From an uncultured Gammaproteobacteria bacterium (GTDB taxonomy: Bacteria; Pseudomonadota; Gammaproteobacteria; Coxiellales; Coxiellaceae): 7,610 nucleotides of DNA. Under the pieces are notes generated by a model. It ran no database searches. It had not been told where the DNA came from and saw nothing but the letters and a program-made list of their open reading frames with translations. The translations under genes and the position numbers were made by a program. Location: contig CAIQCE010000309.1 in assembly GCA_903870185.1 (NCBI GenBank), positions 1-7,610 of the forward strand. The letters are read 5' to 3'. Positions 5,654 to 7,610 of this stretch are shown here, in pieces. Position 1 is the stretch's first letter. Each line of letters begins with the position of its first letter.

Positions 5654-6786
5654 ATCTAAAAAAATTATTTCAACAATACATTGCGCCCGTCTACACAACG
5701 TCTATTGATAATTTAATTTTCATTTCATCTGAAACATCGAAAGACGATAGAACCCTATTTTCCCATTTTAAGTATCGGTTAAAAAAAGATTTATTATTAT
5801 TGATCTATAACCAATTTAAATTAGTCAGAAAAAAAATTGAGCCTCGTGATAAAAAAATACTGTGGATATTGAATAATAGGCCCATTGGTGATTTTTTGAT
5901 GTATGTGAGTGGCAGAGCTTTGTTCAAAGGTTCTGGGCATGAAATTCATTTGTTTTCCGATGAACATTTTAGAGGTTTTTTCACTCACGACGATGTAATT
6001 ACAAAATTTATTTCCAACCCAGATGAGTTAAACAATGAGCACTATGATTTAATTCTTACGCTCTCATTTACACGAAAACTCTTTAAACATAAATTAAAGT
6101 ATTTTCGAGACACCCCTTTTGCCACTACTGACGGATATTTAGCCGTTTTCCACAATGAAACTCTATATAGTTTTTATTCCATCGGAAACCTATTAGGTTT
6201 AAATTTAAAGAAAGATGAAATTCAAAAAATGGCGTCGCCTTATATTATTTCCCCTCCCGAATCCACCAATGAGTTTCCTTTAGATAAGCATTTAAAAAAT
6301 CCTATTGCGATCGCATTAGGTGGAAAAGTTGATTGGAAAGTTTATAACCACTGGGAACAAGCGGTCAAATTATTGGATGAATCCCGGTTAGAATTCACAT
6401 TGATTCTTATTGGATCTGACAATGGATTAACCGATGCAGAGAAACTCAAAAATCTGAAACTCAGCGATAGAATAAAAATCATCGATCAGGTGGGTAAAAT
6501 TTCACTCTATCAAACATTCCTCCTTTTAAAGCAGGTGAAATTACTGGCATGTGTGGATGGAGGTCTATTTCATCTGGCCAATGCCGCTGGAATCCCGACT
6601 GTTTCTCTCTTTAGTCAAAGAGTTTTTCCGAAATTAAAATTAACTGAGGCCAATAATTCAATCGCCTTCCATTCAACTCATAATGCTTCCGAAATTCCTG
6701 CTGAATCTGTTGCTGATGCTATTATTTCAGGCATTGAAAATCCTATTTCTGGCCTTAAGATCACTTTATTAGATCAAACTACTTAG
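5650..6786 (+). CDS. Divergent GT9-like glycosyltransferase with N-terminal extension
   Basis: This 378-residue protein is a remote GT9 relative. The core starts near residue 68 (KKILWILNNRPIGDFLMYVSG), where G80-D81 takes the place of the family GD. ALGGKVDWKVYNHW (222-235) occupies the donor-binding position. CVDGGLFHLANAAGIPTVSLF (301-321) aligns with the D-S/G-G-x-x-H-x-A-x-A-x-G-x-P-T signature, keeping D303 and H308. The usual FGP after this motif is replaced by FSQRVFP. About 67 basic residues precede the core (for example YRLKKDLLLLIYNQFKLVRKK at 42-62); they might help membrane attachment, though no clear transmembrane helix is seen. The start overlaps the previous stop as ATGA (5650-5653), with no Shine-Dalgarno site. 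The gene looks more AT-rich than its neighbours, with several A7-A8 runs in its first 210 bases. Sugar specificity is unknown, and activity is likely but not certain. Confidence 0.8.
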   Translation: MNLKKLFQQYIAPVYTTSIDNLIFISSETSKDDRTLFSHFKYRLKKDLLLLIYNQFKLVRKKIEPRDKKILWILNNRPIGDFLMYVSGRALFKGSGHEIHLFSDEHFRGFFTHDDVITKFISNPDELNNEHYDLILTLSFTRKLFKHKLKYFRDTPFATTDGYLAVFHNETLYSFYSIGNLLGLNLKKDEIQKMASPYIISPPESTNEFPLDKHLKNPIAIALGGKVDWKVYNHWEQAVKLLDESRLEFTLILIGSDNGLTDAEKLKNLKLSDRIKIIDQVGKISLYQTFLLLKQVKLLACVDGGLFHLANAAGIPTVSLFSQRVFPKLKLTEANNSIAFHSTHNASEIPAESVADAIISGIENPISGLKITLLDQTT

Positions 6787-7610
6787 GGTCTGCCTAATAT
6801 CTTTCTTCGATATTAAATGCTCAAGAATTGCTTCCATCCGATGATAATAAGTATGCTCTGCAAAAGCTCTTTGACGGGCTTTCTTTGCCATTAAATCAGC
6901 ATTGGTTTTATCTTTAAGTAATCGCTCAATTTGATGAACCATTTCTGCTTCTGATTGATAAAACAGCATCTCTGTTTCAGGTTCAAAATAATTTTCAATA
7001 CCAGGAAGATATTCCACCACTTGAGGAATTTCATAACCCGAACACTCAAATGTTCGCATGTTAGTCCCCTCTCTCACCACATTGGCATGAATATTCAATG
7101 AGACCTGGTGTTCTGCATATAATCGACCCATTTCATCATTAGAGACTCCTCTTCGAAATGAAAATGGATGCCTCCAAAATAGCGGGCTCTTCATAAAATA
7201 ATTGCCAACAATAAGAGATTGAAATTGCTGTTTTAATAAACATTCAATGAAATGATCTCGCTTAGAATCACGATTGCCAATAAAACAAACACCTTTCTTT
7301 TCCCTTTTAAATTCTGAAAATGGCTTATGGATGCCTGGATAAAATCCAAACGGAACGACTCCTCCATACTGATCCTTGGGAAGCTGGTTCTGCAACTTCG
7401 CTTGATAACCAAGGTCTGAAATAAAAATCCGACCAAAGACGTCAGCGGCATTATCAGGCATATCCGCATCATCAATTAAGTAAAGAATATTTTGATCTTT
7501 ATGTTTTAATTGCTGAAACTCTTTTCTATAGCCTATAAAAATTGCCGCATCATAAGGGGTTGAATTAATTTTTTGCAACAGGGATTCCCACCAAGCGTCA
7601 GGATTTCGGC
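6769..7610 (-). CDS. CgeB-like glycosyltransferase, partial (N-terminus beyond the right edge)
   Basis: The reading frame is open to the right edge of the window. The first possible start inside is a TTG at 7578, but the ten codons upstream of it (RNPDAWWESL) have no stop and read as continuous protein, so the true start lies past 7610. About 279 residues are visible. Counting from the TTG: VPFGFYPGIHKPF (75-87), GVCFIGNRDSKRDHF (96-110), then NIHANVVREGTNMRTFECSG (162-181), VVEYLPGIENYFEPETEML (187-205) and a helical C-terminus with EAEMVHQIERLL and KARQRAFAEHTYYHRM. The REGTNMRTFE...G segment and the later FEPGxE-like loop are typical of the GT-B domain called Glyco_trans_1_2, seen in CgeB/spore-maturation proteins and polysaccharide glycosyltransferases. 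The missing part should be the first GT-B domain. The gene converges on the plus-strand operon and overlaps its last gene by 18 bases, so it belongs to a separate transcript coming from the right. Confidence 0.8.
   Translation of the reverse strand, partial: RNPDAWWESLLQKINSTPYDAAIFIGYRKEFQQLKHKDQNILYLIDDADMPDNAADVFGRIFISDLGYQAKLQNQLPKDQYGGVVPFGFYPGIHKPFSEFKREKKGVCFIGNRDSKRDHFIECLLKQQFQSLIVGNYFMKSPLFWRHPFSFRRGVSNDEMGRLYAEHQVSLNIHANVVREGTNMRTFECSGYEIPQVVEYLPGIENYFEPETEMLFYQSEAEMVHQIERLLKDKTNADLMAKKARQRAFAEHTYYHRMEAILEHLISKKDIRQTLSSLI

Noticed and set aside
6795..6815. TAATATC/GATATTA hairpin near the convergent junction as a terminator
   Set aside because: It is all but one pair A/T, lies inside the CgeB-like coding region and has no T-run after it.
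1..7610. CRISPR arrays, tRNA/rRNA genes, insertion-sequence transposases, attachment sites
   Set aside because: I saw no regularly spaced direct repeats, no tRNA-like cloverleaf, no transposase motifs and no integrase-type sites in the window.

Overview
The window is part of a surface-polysaccharide (O-antigen, capsule or exopolysaccharide) locus from an AT-rich, probably Gram-negative bacterium. Two GT9 (heptosyltransferase-type) genes, a TviB/WbpO-type nucleotide-sugar dehydrogenase, and REP-like palindromes with GTAG ends all fit a proteobacterium, perhaps a gammaproteobacterium. No rRNA, tRNA or housekeeping gene is present to fix the taxon, so this remains an inference.

Layout. Positions 1-110 hold no convincing gene. 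A minus-strand gene (111-1397) encodes a UDP-N-acetylhexosamine 6-dehydrogenase with all expected motifs. A 345-base intergenic region (1398-1742) separates it from a divergent plus-strand operon. This region contains two REP-like palindromes in opposite orientation (1521-1594 and 1636-1666) and then a good candidate promoter (TTGACA at 1681, extended -10 ending at 1710). The operon has four tightly packed genes: a 639-residue protein of unknown function (1743-3662), a GT4 glycosyltransferase (3664-4695, GTG start), a GT9 glycosyltransferase (4685-5653) and a second, divergent GT9-like protein (5650-6786). The junctions are a 1-base gap, an 11-base overlap and a 4-base overlap, which points to translational coupling. 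A convergent minus-strand gene (6769 to the right edge, N-terminus missing) encodes a CgeB-like glycosyltransferase and overlaps the operon's last gene by 18 bases.

How they may work together (inference). The dehydrogenase would supply a UDP-HexNAc uronic acid. The GT4, GT9 and CgeB-like enzymes would transfer successive sugars to a growing glycan at the cytoplasmic face of the inner membrane. The large unknown protein is first in the operon and abuts the GT4 gene, so it probably takes part in the same glycan pathway. Its sequence suggests an N-terminal alpha/beta domain followed by four related beta-rich modules of a kind I do not recognise. It is the best candidate in this window for undescribed biology.
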